Assembly: GCF_037975245.1 (NCBI RefSeq)
Contig: NC_092572.1
Location: forward strand, 7,581,501 to 7,645,500
Source of the DNA: Apostichopus japonicus
Lineage: Eukaryota > Echinodermata > Holothuroidea > Aspidochirotida > Stichopodidae
Direction: 5' to 3'
Length of the DNA: 64,000 nt
The notes below the pieces were generated by a model that saw only the letters and a list, made by a program, of their open reading frames with translations, searched no databases and was not told where the DNA came from. A program made the translations under genes and the position numbers. Below are positions 33,701 to 46,800 of the stretch, in pieces; the first letter of the stretch is position 1, and each line of letters starts with the position of its first letter.

Positions 33701-36700
33701 ATGAAGTTATACTCAGCTATACTAAGCTCGTATAATTTGTACAATTTGGGATTTGTGTACAAATGTATGCTTCTTATTTCACAGAAAGAGTTACATATTT
33801 TGTCTTCATATTATCGCATATCTAAGATTTATGTTTCTTTTCTCCGTTTGAAGTTTCCGCATACTAAAGTTTTCATGAAGCCCATTTGTAATAGTCAATA
33901 TTTAGTTAATTTAATAAACGGCCAATTTAATATTGATGTTATTTCAAGCGTTACTGCAGCAACATTTGAAACAATCAACATGAGTGAAGAAGTACAATAT
34001 GAATCTCCAGACGATATTGTTGGTGGTAAGTTCTGTTTTCTTTCTAAAACCTGCTGATTTATCAATTCCGTACGATCAGAGTTGTGGGAAGATCGATGAT
34101 AACTATAATTCATTGTAACAAAACTAAATTGATTACTAAGAAAGTTTTTGTAATAAAGAATGTTTGTTAAATATGTGTTGTAATGTCTAATATGCAATAT
34201 TGGTAAATTCCTAATCTGTACACATAGTACGCAAGATACTGTGGGGTTTGACTGCCGTCCCTAGACTGAAAAGACTAGAATGAAAAGGCAATATAGGGTA
34301 CGATAACAATCAATAATTTGACACTTCAGATGAGCAGTGTCACTGGTTCGACTACCGTTCTATCCATAAGTTTCTTTACTCTTTTCCATTTTCTCTTGGC
34401 TTTTCAAAGAGTTCTACTTCTATGGAGACAACACTGTGTTAAATCGAGGTGACATTATACTGACAAGCTCTTTACCTTGTACGGGACGCATGAAGAGATG
34501 GATAGCATCAACGAAAGGAAATGATAGATCCCTCATAGTAGCAAATACATTGTGTGGTATGTTATTGTCTGTTGCATAGCTTCCTGATTAATTCACTATA
34601 CTCTAACTACTGTTTAATTAAGTATATAATGCCTGCATTACCAATATACTATGTGTGAAGAGATCGATGGCATCGAAAGGAAAACACAGATTCCCCGTAT
34701 AATAGCAAATAGGTTGTGCGTTATGTAAATATTTGTTGCATAGCTTCCTGGTAAATTCAGTACACTCTAACTCTAACAACTATGAAAAGAAACCGTATAT
34801 TTGCAGGGATCCTCGTATATCAGAAAAAGCAGCGGGTGCTATTTCAGTCATGGAATATAGATGAGACGTCCAACTTACTGCCCACTTATCTTAAACGTTG
34901 TACACTTTTCAAGCAAGACGATACGTTTTAATGGTTTAGTAGGTTAACGACAACACATATAAAAGTAAACAAGAGCATCAACGACGCAGTATCTCAATAC
35001 TGGAAGTTCTAATTTCGATTCCTAGTTTCATATCTTTGCTCTGTCTCTACAATTATCAATATCAATCATGGTACAACAAATACAGAACTTGCATTTACGC
35101 TACTTTGCAACGAAAAGTCTCTGCAGGTTACACTTTATCCTGCGAGTGTTGCCTTTAGCGCCCATTGCCTGTTTGTCGAGAGAACGGCGTTGCAAGGTTT
35201 ATTAATGTCATAGAATATTTAAGAACTTGTTTTTTATGTGATATCCTTCATCTTGGGTCAGTCTCTGTTGGACTTTTTGGTCATATAGTTTATGATGTAT
35301 CAGGTTCCTGGACATCAATCAGCTCATCTTCGTTATGAATTGAAAAGTATTTTTGGATACGTGAAATGTACATCTTACGTAGTAACTTCTTGTTAATTTT
35401 TCTTCACACTGGTGAATATGAATGTACGATTTAGTGCAAAAAAATATAACAGGAATGTGTGTTTTCAAAGTTAATCAAAGTTTATTGAATCAAGGCAATG
35501 AATGAAATGGTGTAAAAAGTACTGAATTAAATTAAGAAGTCCAAAAATTTACAATATCCCAAGTGCCCACATAGGAGAATCAAACCTGCAGATGCAGAAA
35601 GAGTCCTGAAAATGAAAGAAAACAAAAATAAAAACTTACAGAACGTTGGATAATAGGAGACAATATATAAAGTCACATGACGAATGACTTCACATTGCTT
35701 TTAAATGCAACAAGCCCAACTAGTGTTTGCACGGGTTATCCGGGTACCCGCCCGACGCAATACTACCCGGTTCCTACTTTATTACCCGAATCCTACGCAA
35801 AGCGTGATTTAAAAAAAATGCAAACCGATGGTTAGGCAGATTTCCCATTGACTAAGTGTGGTGTTAGGCTACCATGTGGTTGAAGATAACAGCAATAACG
35901 AAAGTATTCCATGGATATCTTATAACTGCGTCACAATTTCAGCTAATAAAAAATGGCTATCCTAGATTACCCCATTGACTTAGTGTGGTGTTAGGCAACC
36001 ATGTGGTCGAACGTAACAGCAATAATGAATGTTTTCCATGGATATCTTATAACTGCGTCACAATTTCAGCCAATAAACAGATGGTTAGGCTTAGCTAGAT
36101 TTCTCATGCATTGACTTAGTGTGGTGTTAGGCTACCATGTGGAAGAAATTATTATTTATTCATTCGTTTATTTCATAGAAGGAAAGGCTGACAAGGAATT
36201 TTACGACATGTTTATGGATTATAGACGGGATAACTAAAAAAATAATGATCGAAAGTGGCTTTTTACTAATCGTGTATTCCAAATGCGATCAAATTGCGCG
36301 AATCGCGTTATTTCCCGGCTAGTGCGAACCCTGGGCCTGCATAATAGATAGTAGTAGTAACAACTGAGCTATGGTCTGATCCAATAGACGTGGAGAGCAA
36401 GCATAAGCAGCGGCGGCAGTGCGATGTTAACAACATTACTACTTATTAGTAGCATGGAGGTAAAACAGAGTAATGTTAAATATATTAAGTAATTAACAAG
36501 TTTATGACAGAAAAAAAGCAAATAGAAATTATTGAGGAAGGTTTTATACCTTACCTTACACATACGTTTTTGAACATGAAAACATTGTCAGTAGAGCATA
36601 TATTTCATTTATTATAGCATCCAATATGTAATTTCTTGAAAATCGTGATACACGAGGGTAAACATTTTTTTTCTTCCGGGTACCCGGATACCCGACGGGT

Positions 36701-39700
36701 AACGGCTCTCGGGTACCCGGTTCCCGATTTTTGGACCCGTGTAAACACTACATAACACGTTGTAGTGGAACTTGTAAATGCATTTTCTCTCTGAAAATGA
36801 CAGAAACATACAGCATTACAGGGTGAAGAACTTGGAAACAAAGTGAAATAGGCACTTGCACAACCAAAAACCAACCAAAAATTAACTACTATATGAATTC
36901 ACAAACAAAAGAATACTGCCAAAATGCGTTCCAAACAGTGTTCGAAAATTCAGGCAACGACATTGTATTCTTGAACAATGTCTTGATGGCAAACATCATA
37001 TTCATAATTCATAAACACACGGTCCCGTAATATGAATACACTGCAGTATAAAATACTTAAAACTACAACCCTAGGCTACACACTATGGTAACGTACAAAT
37101 ACATGTACATATGCAATTAACCACGATAGGATACGTTGATGCCCGTTCACAAGTGCAACCTTAAAAATGTCACTTTAATTCAACCCAGAATGCTGGAAAA
37201 ACTCCGAATTTAGCCCCAAATCATTGTTTAACTTGTTTTAAACAATCGACCGGACGATAGAGGTGGTACTTTCTTGAAAACGGAAAATGTGCAATTCGAA
37301 AGATGAAAGGATTTTACTTAAGTTTCGTTTTTATTTTTCATGCCGAGGCAAAAAATTTCCGAATTTCATCCACATTGTGAGTCCGACATCGTCGCAAACA
37401 GATATTGAATGAATATTCAACTTCTTTTGTTCAAAGTTTTGCTTGAAGTAATTCGATTTCTGCTTTATAAATATGTATTAAAACGGATTTTCAGACGATA
37501 TCCAAGCCGCAGTGTACTAAAATATTGTGATGGGCTTAGCTCCCACAATGCATTTCACCGCTTTGCGAAGTGTTTAACGATTGCGCAATAACACAAGTTT
37601 CAGAGCGTGTGCAAAAATGGCTCGCAAAAACTGTTTTTGGGGCCGATTTGGACATAAATCGGTGAAAAAGTCATAGAATGAGATAAAATTCTCTAATAAA
37701 AAAAATAGTAACTTTTGTTGGCCTATATGATATATGCTTTCTCTGGAAATTCCAGAGAAAACGAACTTCTTATGAAGACGCTGAAAAATGTTTAAGAGAA
37801 GAGAGAGTTCCTCTTACTCTTACAATATCTCAATACATTACATGTATTGAGATAAAAATAACACATTATTGGTCAACACAATAACTGAGGGTGGAGGGGA
37901 GGGGGGGGGGGGGTAGATTGTCCGAGGCTGGACCGTATTTGCATGTAAAGACCAACTGTGAATAAAGGTTTTTATTTTATTTTACTGAACTGAAATGGAA
38001 CTCAGAGATATATATTCTGTTATTGCAGATACCTCAGCAAACGAAGACTGGCTTCAAATCAGATTGTTGGCTGAACATCTCAGACATATTCCGAAGCACA
38101 GAAATGTAGTAGAAATTGTGGCGGCTGACACAGTACAAAGTAGGCAATAAATCGCTTAAATAGTTAACATAAAATATGCACCTGTCACTGAGATTTGCTT
38201 TATACAACAATGTCTTTAATTTCTTTATTTGTTTCATGTTTGGAAACAAATTGAACTGCTCGATATAATATATTCTTGTTCCACTTTCTATGATCCAAAA
38301 ACTGTAGTTCCTTACTACATTTACACGGAATACATCACAAATGGAACCTTAAGAGATGTCCTTTGTAAAGCGAAATACGACGATGTCTATTCCAAGACTA
38401 TATACATGCAGGGACTAAGTAGATCCGCTCAATCGTCCGATGCTCTACGGATTGGATCATTTTTATTGGAACCTCTGAAGGCCCTATTTTTTCTTGAATC
38501 AATAGACGTGAGTAACAGTGTCACTTGTTATCAATCAACTAACTTAAGTAAGATGAATATGCAAATGAATCTGATTTCGCTTCGAACTTCTATCTGTTTT
38601 GTGAAATATCTAGCCCAAAGATTGCAGGATGAGCTATTAATGATAAAATAAGTCTTTATGAAAAGCCCTAAGCACTTAAGCACACTTAAATACAAATTTA
38701 ATTTTACAGTGTGATCATCCTGCTATTTGTTCGAGAAAGGTTCTTTTAACACCTAACATGGTGTGCAAACTGTACGACTTCAACTTGCGATCAGCTACCA
38801 AGAAAATGCTCTCAAATATCAAGTTTGAGGTGAGGAAAAAACTGTTATGGTTTATGTTTTTTTTTTTGTCTAAATGCAACGATGAGCCAAAAGTCCTTTC
38901 AAATGTATAAAACAGTTCCACACTATTTAACAAGAGGACAATCCATGGAATTACAGATCTCATCACCTCCACACCATTTAGGGCAATTTGAACTTTGACC
39001 TACGTTGACCTTTAATCTCTATCCTTTGAAACCACATAAGTACTATTATAAAATTTGTCCAATATTCTCTACATAACTTGCGGTATGATAAGCATGTGAT
39101 GACAAAACACGTTCGGGGTATTTTACATCTCACCTATGACGTCACCAATCATGTATGCACGAGTTTTGATTGTCAAGGACCTACCCACAAAGTTTGAAAT
39201 TAATTAGACATACAGTGAAAGTGGAGTCCGCGACACACTTTTCCAACAATCTAGGCCAACTTGACCTTTGACCTCAATTATCCCTTGACCATGACCCAAA
39301 AAGTGTCCTAATTTAATATTTCCATATTTCCAAATTTTTTATATCCCAATCCATTAAATGTAGGGAGATGAGACGTATGATGTAATGAATGTATTTATAC
39401 ATGGACATGCCATTGAATGTTTTATAAATTATCATTACATGTTCCTGATTGTTGTGAATTACATGAACATGTTCAAATTGGTAGGAAAGCCTAAGTCTTC
39501 CATGGTTTGCCCCGGAGACCATTTTCAAGAAACATTATGACCGAGAAAGTGATGTTTGGTCTTTTGCGGTTTTCATCTGGGAGATATTTTCTCAAGGTAA
39601 ACGTTTTCAGTACTTGATTTGAATCGACAACTTCGAACGCAATATAAATAAAGGTAGCTGTATGTTATAAATATGATATATATTATGTTAAGTCTAATTC

Positions 39701-40397
39701 ATGTCTTGTTTCCAATTCATTTTTAAAACTAACATGAAATGCAATTACTCTTAATTTAAAGGAAGCAAGTATGAATACAACATATTTTATTCCCCATTTT
39801 CTTTAGGAGAAGCAATGAATGTACATGAGCAATGAATGTACATGAGCAATGAATGTACTGTAAAAAATATTTTAAATGAAATAGTACTTGTAATGATTTC
39901 TGTTGCTCAAGGTGCTTCTCCGTTTGATGGATTAGATATTATGAAGTTTGCTGATCAGCCTGATGCTTTACCAGTTCTCTCAAAGCCTGACTTATGTTCA
40001 GACTCTCTGTGAGTTATATTCTATTAGCTGTTGGTTTGTTTCTATTGAACTGTTGAAATATATCAGATATTACTTAATATTAACAAGAGACTTCACATTG
40101 AAAAGCTCCAATTTGGACTTTATCATACTCTAAATATTGTTTTCAACTATGTATCCTTAAGAGCAAATGTTGCTATAGAAACCATTTTAATGTTTGGATT
40201 AAAATCAGCTTAATTATTTGAAAACATACTGATATTTGCAGTAAAAATGTACGATGCAATTTTACATTCTCCGTAATATTTTGTTCAATTTCAGCTACGC
40301 AATTATGACGTCTTGCTTGAAGGTTGATCCTGCAGATCGAATTAGCCTTACAGCGTTGAAGACGAAGCTATTTCAGCTAATAGAAAATATTGATTGA
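30736..40397 (+). CDS. Ig-domain receptor with tyrosine-kinase-like (pseudokinase) domain, 13 exons
   Basis: Exons: 30736-30790 (signal peptide), 31450-31791 (Ig 1), 32128-32478 (Ig 2), 32782-32880 (TM), 33594-33633, 33949-34025, 34410-34556 (N-lobe), 38029-38139 (alpha C), 38308-38507 (hinge), 38710-38829 (catalytic loop), 39485-39596 (APE), 39912-40008 and 40295-40397. All phases fit: 1854 nt, 617 residues. Kinase landmarks are clear: hinge [49 protein letters not shown] and [18 protein letters not shown]. The catalytic residues are gone: VAVK is IVAN (Asn 367), HRD is HPA (Ala 479), the loop Asn is Lys 484 and DFG is DFN (499). The Gly-rich loop is not recognisable either. The product is expected at the cell surface as a ligand-binding receptor whose intracellular domain acts as scaffold or allosteric partner, not as an enzyme. 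The acceptors at 33949, 34410 and 38308 were chosen by phase and are less certain. Confidence 0.8.
34640..34790 (+). repeat. Decayed tandem copy of the kinase N-lobe exon 3' part
   Basis: About 34,650-34,790 repeats 34,485-34,620: TGAAGAGAT.GAT.GCATC, AAAGGAAA, ATAGTAGCAAAT-like and TTGCATAGCTTCCTG occur in the same order. The copied exon piece has substitutions and its donor reads GTTATG in place of the original GTATG, so it is probably not used. Confidence 0.65.
34807..34931 (+). other. Possible alternative terminal exon giving a short kinase-less tail
   Basis: Acceptor ATATTTGCAG is followed by an open frame of 41 codons ending in TAA. It is phase-compatible with the phase-1 donors at 34556 and 34025. 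The residues begin [16 protein letters not shown] and are basic, with two Tyr. If used, the receptor would end without most of the kinase-like domain. No family was recognised. Confidence 0.35.
34932..38028. other. Large intron of the kinase-like receptor with repeats
   Basis: This 3.1-kb intron region holds the hAT-like element described separately and a G-run near 37,900. The 36,750-37,890 part shows no gene; its short open frames are not supported. Confidence 0.5.
35723..36750. mobile_element. hAT-like non-autonomous element with internal tandem repeats
   Basis: The left end TAGTGTTTGCACGGGT is mirrored by ACCCGTGTAAACACTA at the right (15 of 16 match). Both are followed inside by CCCGGGTACCC-type sequence. 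There is no transposase frame. About 35,830-36,145 holds almost three copies of a ~117-bp repeat (GACTTAGTGTGGTGTTAGGC, CCATGGATATCTTATAACTG). Eight-bp flanks do not match, so a target duplication is not evident. The termini resemble hAT consensus ends. Confidence 0.6.
39811..39862. repeat. Three copies of an 18-bp repeat
   Basis: AGCAATGAATGTACATG occurs three times in a row in the kinase-like gene intron before the exon at 39912. Confidence 0.85.
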
Positions 40398-43300
40398 GAG
40401 TTATAAGTACAATCTACCGTTCCGAATTCAAGGCGCTAAGGATATGGGAACACTGCTGTTAAACGATGAAAGGGAACAGAATATTATGCCACCGGATAAA
40501 ATGGATTATTCGATGGATTTTTGTTTTTCATATCTTCAGTTCCCTTTCACAACAGTTTAGTCGTGGTAAATTACAGTTTGTGTACAAAGGAAGTTACTTT
40601 GTTGCTGTAAAATTTATTCTTTATCTTCACGTTTCCTTGTTCATTAACCAGCATGTTAATACATATTAAAGTAGGTTGCATTCACTTATTATATAAAACA
40701 ATAAGTTTAGAGTAAGACTTTATGTCAGAAGGTATGCTATACTACCGTAACGCGGTCTAAAAGTGGTCGAAATGCAGGTGTGATTCACCCATCTCCGAGC
40801 TACCGGAAGTTATTCCATACTGCTGCAATGTTACATGGAATACTTATGTCATATATGCGAGAGCAACAAAGTCTATAAAAAACTACATATGAATAGTTTA
40901 TACTTGTCATTTGGTATGACCTCAAGTTGCAGCAATCTGCCTGCCATGTATCAAGTTGTCTGTACCTGTAAATAGAAAGTGCACACATGCGCAGTTACCT
41001 CATCGTGTAATAAATACGTATAAGCAGGCATAATTGTAGTATTTCCTCATTTTAATCAATCAATGAAAATATGACTTTGTTATAACAGTTGTTTGAACAA
41101 TCATTCTGAAAAAAATGTACAAATCGAATATTCTATTAACTTGACCACATGTCTAACAGCAAACAATTGTCTAGTATGCAATAGCTTTAACCATTTTAAA
41201 TACAAGACGTATTGTCACGTAGGGCGATTTTTTTATTGAGATCCTCGGACAGAGACGTAATTAAAACAAGGAGGCAAGAATATTTTAAGGAAAACTCTTA
41301 AAAATCGTTCTCACCCACTTTTCCTATCTATATTAGATAAATTTTAGGTTGAATCCGAGTGGCTATATCTATCATTTATATTTTAAAATGTCTGGCATTC
41401 CTCCACTATTATTATGTTTTCATTACGTCGGTTGCGATTTTAGTTTTGTACATTCCGTCGTCTGGATAGATACAGGTTATTTACGGTCTGGTAAGTTTCT
41501 AGGCGGTATTTTTATTCGTTTTATTGTAATATTGATAAATATTACAATAGCTGCAGGTGTAGAGTTGAACCAGGCAGTTAAAAAACAGATCAGCAAAAAT
41601 CACTTAAATGAAGACAATATTTTACTTTTACTTGTTATTATGTTATCAGTTCGATTGGATGAATGTAACATAGGAAATGGAGATTGAATTTATGCGATAT
41701 TTACAATATTGATAGAATAAAGTCTTCAAACACACAGTTTTCATTATTCACTATTAATGCGTAGCATAAAGCAATCACTGTCGATTTTTTTAAAGGACTC
41801 GCACATTTTGTCACTAACATAAACTATTGTTAACTACTGTTGTAAGCTGTGATAAAGATGAGGTTTATTTTTATTGATAAATTGTATTTATCTGTCCAAA
41901 AAAATATTAGTATTTGTTATTCTGGTTAACAAGTGATAAACATTTTTTTATACATTACCGAAAATTATTAAGCTATGAGCAATGTTTATCGGCCAATAAT
42001 GTAGTTTTGATAATTAATAAGTATTTGACTTCCATTACAGAATTGTTACGTCATAAATATGCTTTAAATATGATTATATTATGACTCTTTGATAAAATTT
42101 TGAAATAAAAGTTACCCGGCTTTAAAAAATATGTATATCTACGTGAAGAATTACCGCTATGTAACAAGATGAAAGAGATGATACCGTAATATGCAAATAT
42201 AAGGACAAATTGCCAGGTATTCGTCAAGACGCTAAAAACAACTTAAACCATTTCTATTAACGGATTGAATGTTGTTTGTTCTTTCGGGATTTGGCAAAAG
42301 TCTTTCATAGGCTTAAACAGAAAAAAAACTAGTGTCAATATACCTATATTCAGGGCGTCAATCAGGAGGGAGTTAGGGGGACACGTGTCACAATTTTGAA
42401 GGGTAGGGACACAATATCAAATGTACACCCCAGGTATAGTGACTGACTAGGCGCTAGGATTATCAGGCTCATAATGACTCGTGTATTTCATAAAAGGAGC
42501 TCAAACATTATTCTATGAGATGACTAGTTATTAATGTCTCATTTGCGCACCCCGCCCCATCCCCCCGTTGGAACAAGGATTATGGACTTCATGCCCAATA
42601 ATGTTCTCTACATGTAGCTGTTACACCATGTTTTCATATTGGAGACATCTGTATAACATGGTGTGTTTATTCTTGTATGCAAACTTAAGAATGTTTCCGA
42701 CTTTGGCTTAGGTTTTCAAGTTTATTAATAAGGATGATGGCCCTAAATAACACTTGCATGTTAAATAGATAATTCTTTCTGAATTTAAGTCTAATTCCTC
42801 TGTAATATGTGATTATTTTTGAAATAAATTATGACTGACATATCAATTCAGGGACCGAACAGAAGAAAACTTACAAATTTCTGGAGATGCAAGTCCGCCC
42901 CCTGGACCCGCCGGGACTTTCCCCTTGACCACATCAGGTACCCTAATTTGGGCCCCTGGAACCCACTCGATAAAGGCTTTGCACAAAATGGCTCGCACGC
43001 GCCTTTAATTGTATCCATGTTCAGTCATTTATGCCCCCCACTTTTCAATTAGGATTGACGACCTGCTTATATTAATGAAACACTTGATGTCTCTACTATC
43101 TTAACAGTCATCAGTTAGAATTAAAACAAAAGATCCATGCTGATTGATTTCCTTTTCACACTTCATATCAGAAGGTTCTAGTATTAATACGACGGATCCA
43201 CAACAACATATAAAATTCATTCAAGTTTGACTTATTTGAGTCGGTTTACCTAAAATGACCTCTGCATAAACAATATGTGCTGATATATTGAATCCACATT

Positions 43301-43882
43301 CGTAGTAGGAAATTCTTGAAACATTCGCTTGTGAAGTCTCCAGGATCGGTTAATTTCAAACAACTGTAGCAACGCTCACGAAGGCTTTACAAACTCCGGT
43401 ATTTGGGAATTTCGTTTGAGTATATAGAATGACACATAAAAGTCTGATTACATTTACAAGTCTCTTGGAAATAATGCAATTCCCCATTTTCCTGTCTCTG
43501 GTTTGAATTTTGGTACACTCATGGTAGAAGGCGATATCTTCTTACAGTTATATACTAAAAAATAGATAAGAGAGAAGCGGCATAAGTTAATACAATGAAC
43601 GTAACGATTCTGCAAGAAAAAAGAACGTAAAGAAGGCCTGTTATTAGTAGGTTATGAACAGGTCCACACATGAATGCACTTCATCGTAAACCGAAAATAA
43701 CGTTATTTAATGGAGAGTTGGGTTAGTACATATTTTAAAAGTTAGTGAGAAACATTTCATAAAAAAATGAAAAAAACCTGCAAAAAATGAACCCACTTCC
43801 AATGTACACACAAATATTGTTTCTTTATCTGGTTATTGTATGTTGTCAAAAAAAAAAAAATCGTATGCAGAATATCACTCAC
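40398..43882. other. Convergent intergenic region, no supported gene
   Basis: This region lies between the ends of the plus-strand kinase-like gene and the minus-strand Ig-NACHT gene. AATAAA near 41,716 and ATTAAA near 40,665 are possible polyadenylation signals for the kinase-like gene. Open frames at 41349 and 42831 have no recognisable domain. Further LRR exons of the minus-strand gene may lie in 42-43.9 kb, but I could not identify them. Confidence 0.5.
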
Positions 43883-46800
43883 TTTTCATGTCCAATCCCT
43901 TCAAAGCTGATTCCACTGTCTGCTTGGCTTCTAATTTTAATTCGTCCGGTACCGAACATTTTACGAACCTTCATTAGAGATTATAAAGAAATAAATATAA
44001 AATATTTAATATATATCTATATATAAAGAAATAAAAGTCATAATTTATCAACATAACGAACAATAACACTAATCACATTGTACAGATGATTATAACGAGG
44101 TATTATCAAACATTCTTACTGTAGGATTTCTGGACATTTTCGATCAGTAAAGCTGGTAATGATTAATTTGAATTGGTCTTCGTTGATGTTCATTTCCAGA
44201 AATATCAGGAATTTTAATGAGGGCAGTGTTACGTCTTTTATGAAGTCCACCGCACGCTCTTCTCTAAATACCATACTCCTTAGTGTTACCTGTTGGAAGA
44301 CAAATAAATAAAAACACGATAAAGTTAGGAACGTCATATATTTCCATGTTGAATAACCCAAAGAACAAAACAAAGTCAACAATTACCACTTATTGAGGCA
44401 TATCAAATCAATGAGTGTCTTAACAGTAAATTGAAATGAGTTTTTGTAAAAACAAATGATCAATCAAATTTAGGTACCGTATAAGTTGTTAGGATATTAA
44501 AATTTGTTTTGTACATGTATCAGGTCATATAAAAAACGATATAGAGAACTCTCATTTTGTAGAGTGAAAGGTTAATTGGATATAATAATCGGCCGCTTCA
44601 TAAAACCAGCTTAGGAATCAGTTTCGACAAGTTGGACATACAAATTCTAAATTTAAATAAGCCCATTTTCCCTAAAATAAATTGAAAGATTCTCTCTTAC
44701 TTACATCGGAAGCATTGCAAGCATCGCAGAAATCTGTTAAAGCAACTCTGTGGTGTTTCCTGTCAAGATTCCCTATGTTAATTTTCATATTGCCACCCAG
44801 TTTATCCGCTTCACCGTTCATGCTGTTGATAATTGCCTGCTTCTTCTCGAGATTACTCATTTCATAAATACAGTCGATCAAATTGTTCCACATGTTATGT
44901 TCCTTCAGGAGAGATTTTACTGCTTTATCTAATCTAGCATGATTCATGCCGAACATAAATTGTAATAACCTGACCGTTGCATCGTCAGTACTCTTTTTTA
45001 TAAATTCATCTATCCACGCCCATTCTTTATCCCTCTTTGGCACATACTGAGCAGCTAAAAATTCCTGAAAGAATTGATGATAAAACATGATTCCAGCATA
45101 GGAAGAAAAAGCCAGTTCTTCTATTTGACTTCCTCCGCTTCCTACCTTCTTTGAATACTTGAGTAATCCTACGGCTAAGGCAAGTTGGGTATCTTTATCA
45201 CCAAGTTTATCGTTCCAATACTCGCGTTTACCCCATGAAAGGCTCATTTTGTTTTCAAATGCTATTGTACCAAGTCTAGCTTCCAGACTCTTAATATCTT
45301 CTTGAATGGACTTTTTATTAACTTTCTGCACGTATCGGGATTCCAAACAGGTAATCACTAATCTTATTATTGTTGTCAGTTTGTTAACATTCACTTCTTT
45401 ATATTTCCCTGTTGGATCTAACATTCTGCATGTAATTATATGAACAATCATAATCAGCAGAAGGGGTGTTTCAGAAAAATTCTGAGAAATTTCGTTTAAT
45501 TCCATACATTCAGTAACCTTATTTAAAAGTATTTCTAACGTATCACAAACTTCCGGGTTCTGCCCATCGTTTCGTGGAACAATGTTCTCTTTCTGCTTTG
45601 ATTCTCCTTGCTTTATCTTGTGATGAGCAGCAGGAATTAACTCTTTTGTTACATCAGCCGACACCTCGTCAGCTTTAATGTTACTTTCATTTGCTTCATT
45701 TTTGCCATCTTTTGTAAACATGTCCTCGTCTTTTTTTTCTTCGTTTTCAATTTTTTCCACATCAACAGTTTGGATTTGCTCCGTTTTGTCTTGTTCTTTC
45801 TCTTCCGAGGTTTGTTTTTTTCCTTCGTTAACCTCATTTATGTTTTTATCATTCTCCTCCCTTTTCATCGCCTTTCCATACTTAATATTTTCGGCATTGT
45901 TACATCCTCCCTCTGTCACCTGCCGACTGTCGTTATTTGTCGTTTTCATTTCAATCGTTTCTTGGTTTTTAGCGTTCGATTTGGCTTGTTGTGAGGCGTC
46001 TAACTTAGAGGCTCTCATATTTGATTCGGGAATCAAGGTTAAGGTTGCTTGTAATGTCAAATAATATTTGCATGTTTTATGAATATACTTATTGACTTGA
46101 GGAGTATTGAATCCATTCAATTTTACCTTTGAATATGGTAGGGCAAATGAAGCTTTCATGTCATCAACTTCACGAGACGTTACCCAAACCTTAATTTTTT
46201 TAAACTTAAAAGTGTTTATGTTATTATCGAGTAATTTTCCGACCGTCAGATTAGCATAATTTTCACCCTCCCCTTCGAGGAGATGAACACGCTCTTCTTT
46301 ATCATTGGTAGGATCCTCGGGAGATGCATTGGCACCAATCGTAGACATTGATAGCTCGTCAAGCCCATCCAGGAGTACTTGAAACTCAAAATTCAGAAAT
46401 ATTTCAACGATATCGTCCACCGTCAAATCGATTCCAACATGAATCATTTTCTTGACAAGATCAGGAAGTATCATCGAAGGATTAACCTCTTTAAGGTGAA
46501 CATATATAAGTATAGGTTCACTGATTTTATCCTTTCTGCCCTTTTTCAGAGGTTTCATCTTTGATACCCAATCGCTAACCAAGTGTTGAGTGTAGGTTGT
46601 CTTCCCGTAACCTAAATCGGCTATAATTAAGACTCGATTTTTACAATCGAAAATAAACTCCGGTGTAGACAGAAAGTCGCTATCGTGATGACTGACGACA
46701 CCGTTCGCGTTAGTGACGGTGCACTGACACGTGGTGTAAAGGGCATCTATCGGTATTGGTTCACCCCACGGTAGCGGCTTGATGAAACAAAATTTCTCGT

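Noticed and set aside
42913-42922. Perfect GGGACTTTCC NF-kappa-B site
   Set aside because: It lies in an intergenic stretch far from any start I can support. A single 10-bp match is weak evidence.
45678-46064. Phe/Ser-rich plus-strand frame
   Set aside because: Antisense of the Lys/Glu-rich NACHT insertion.
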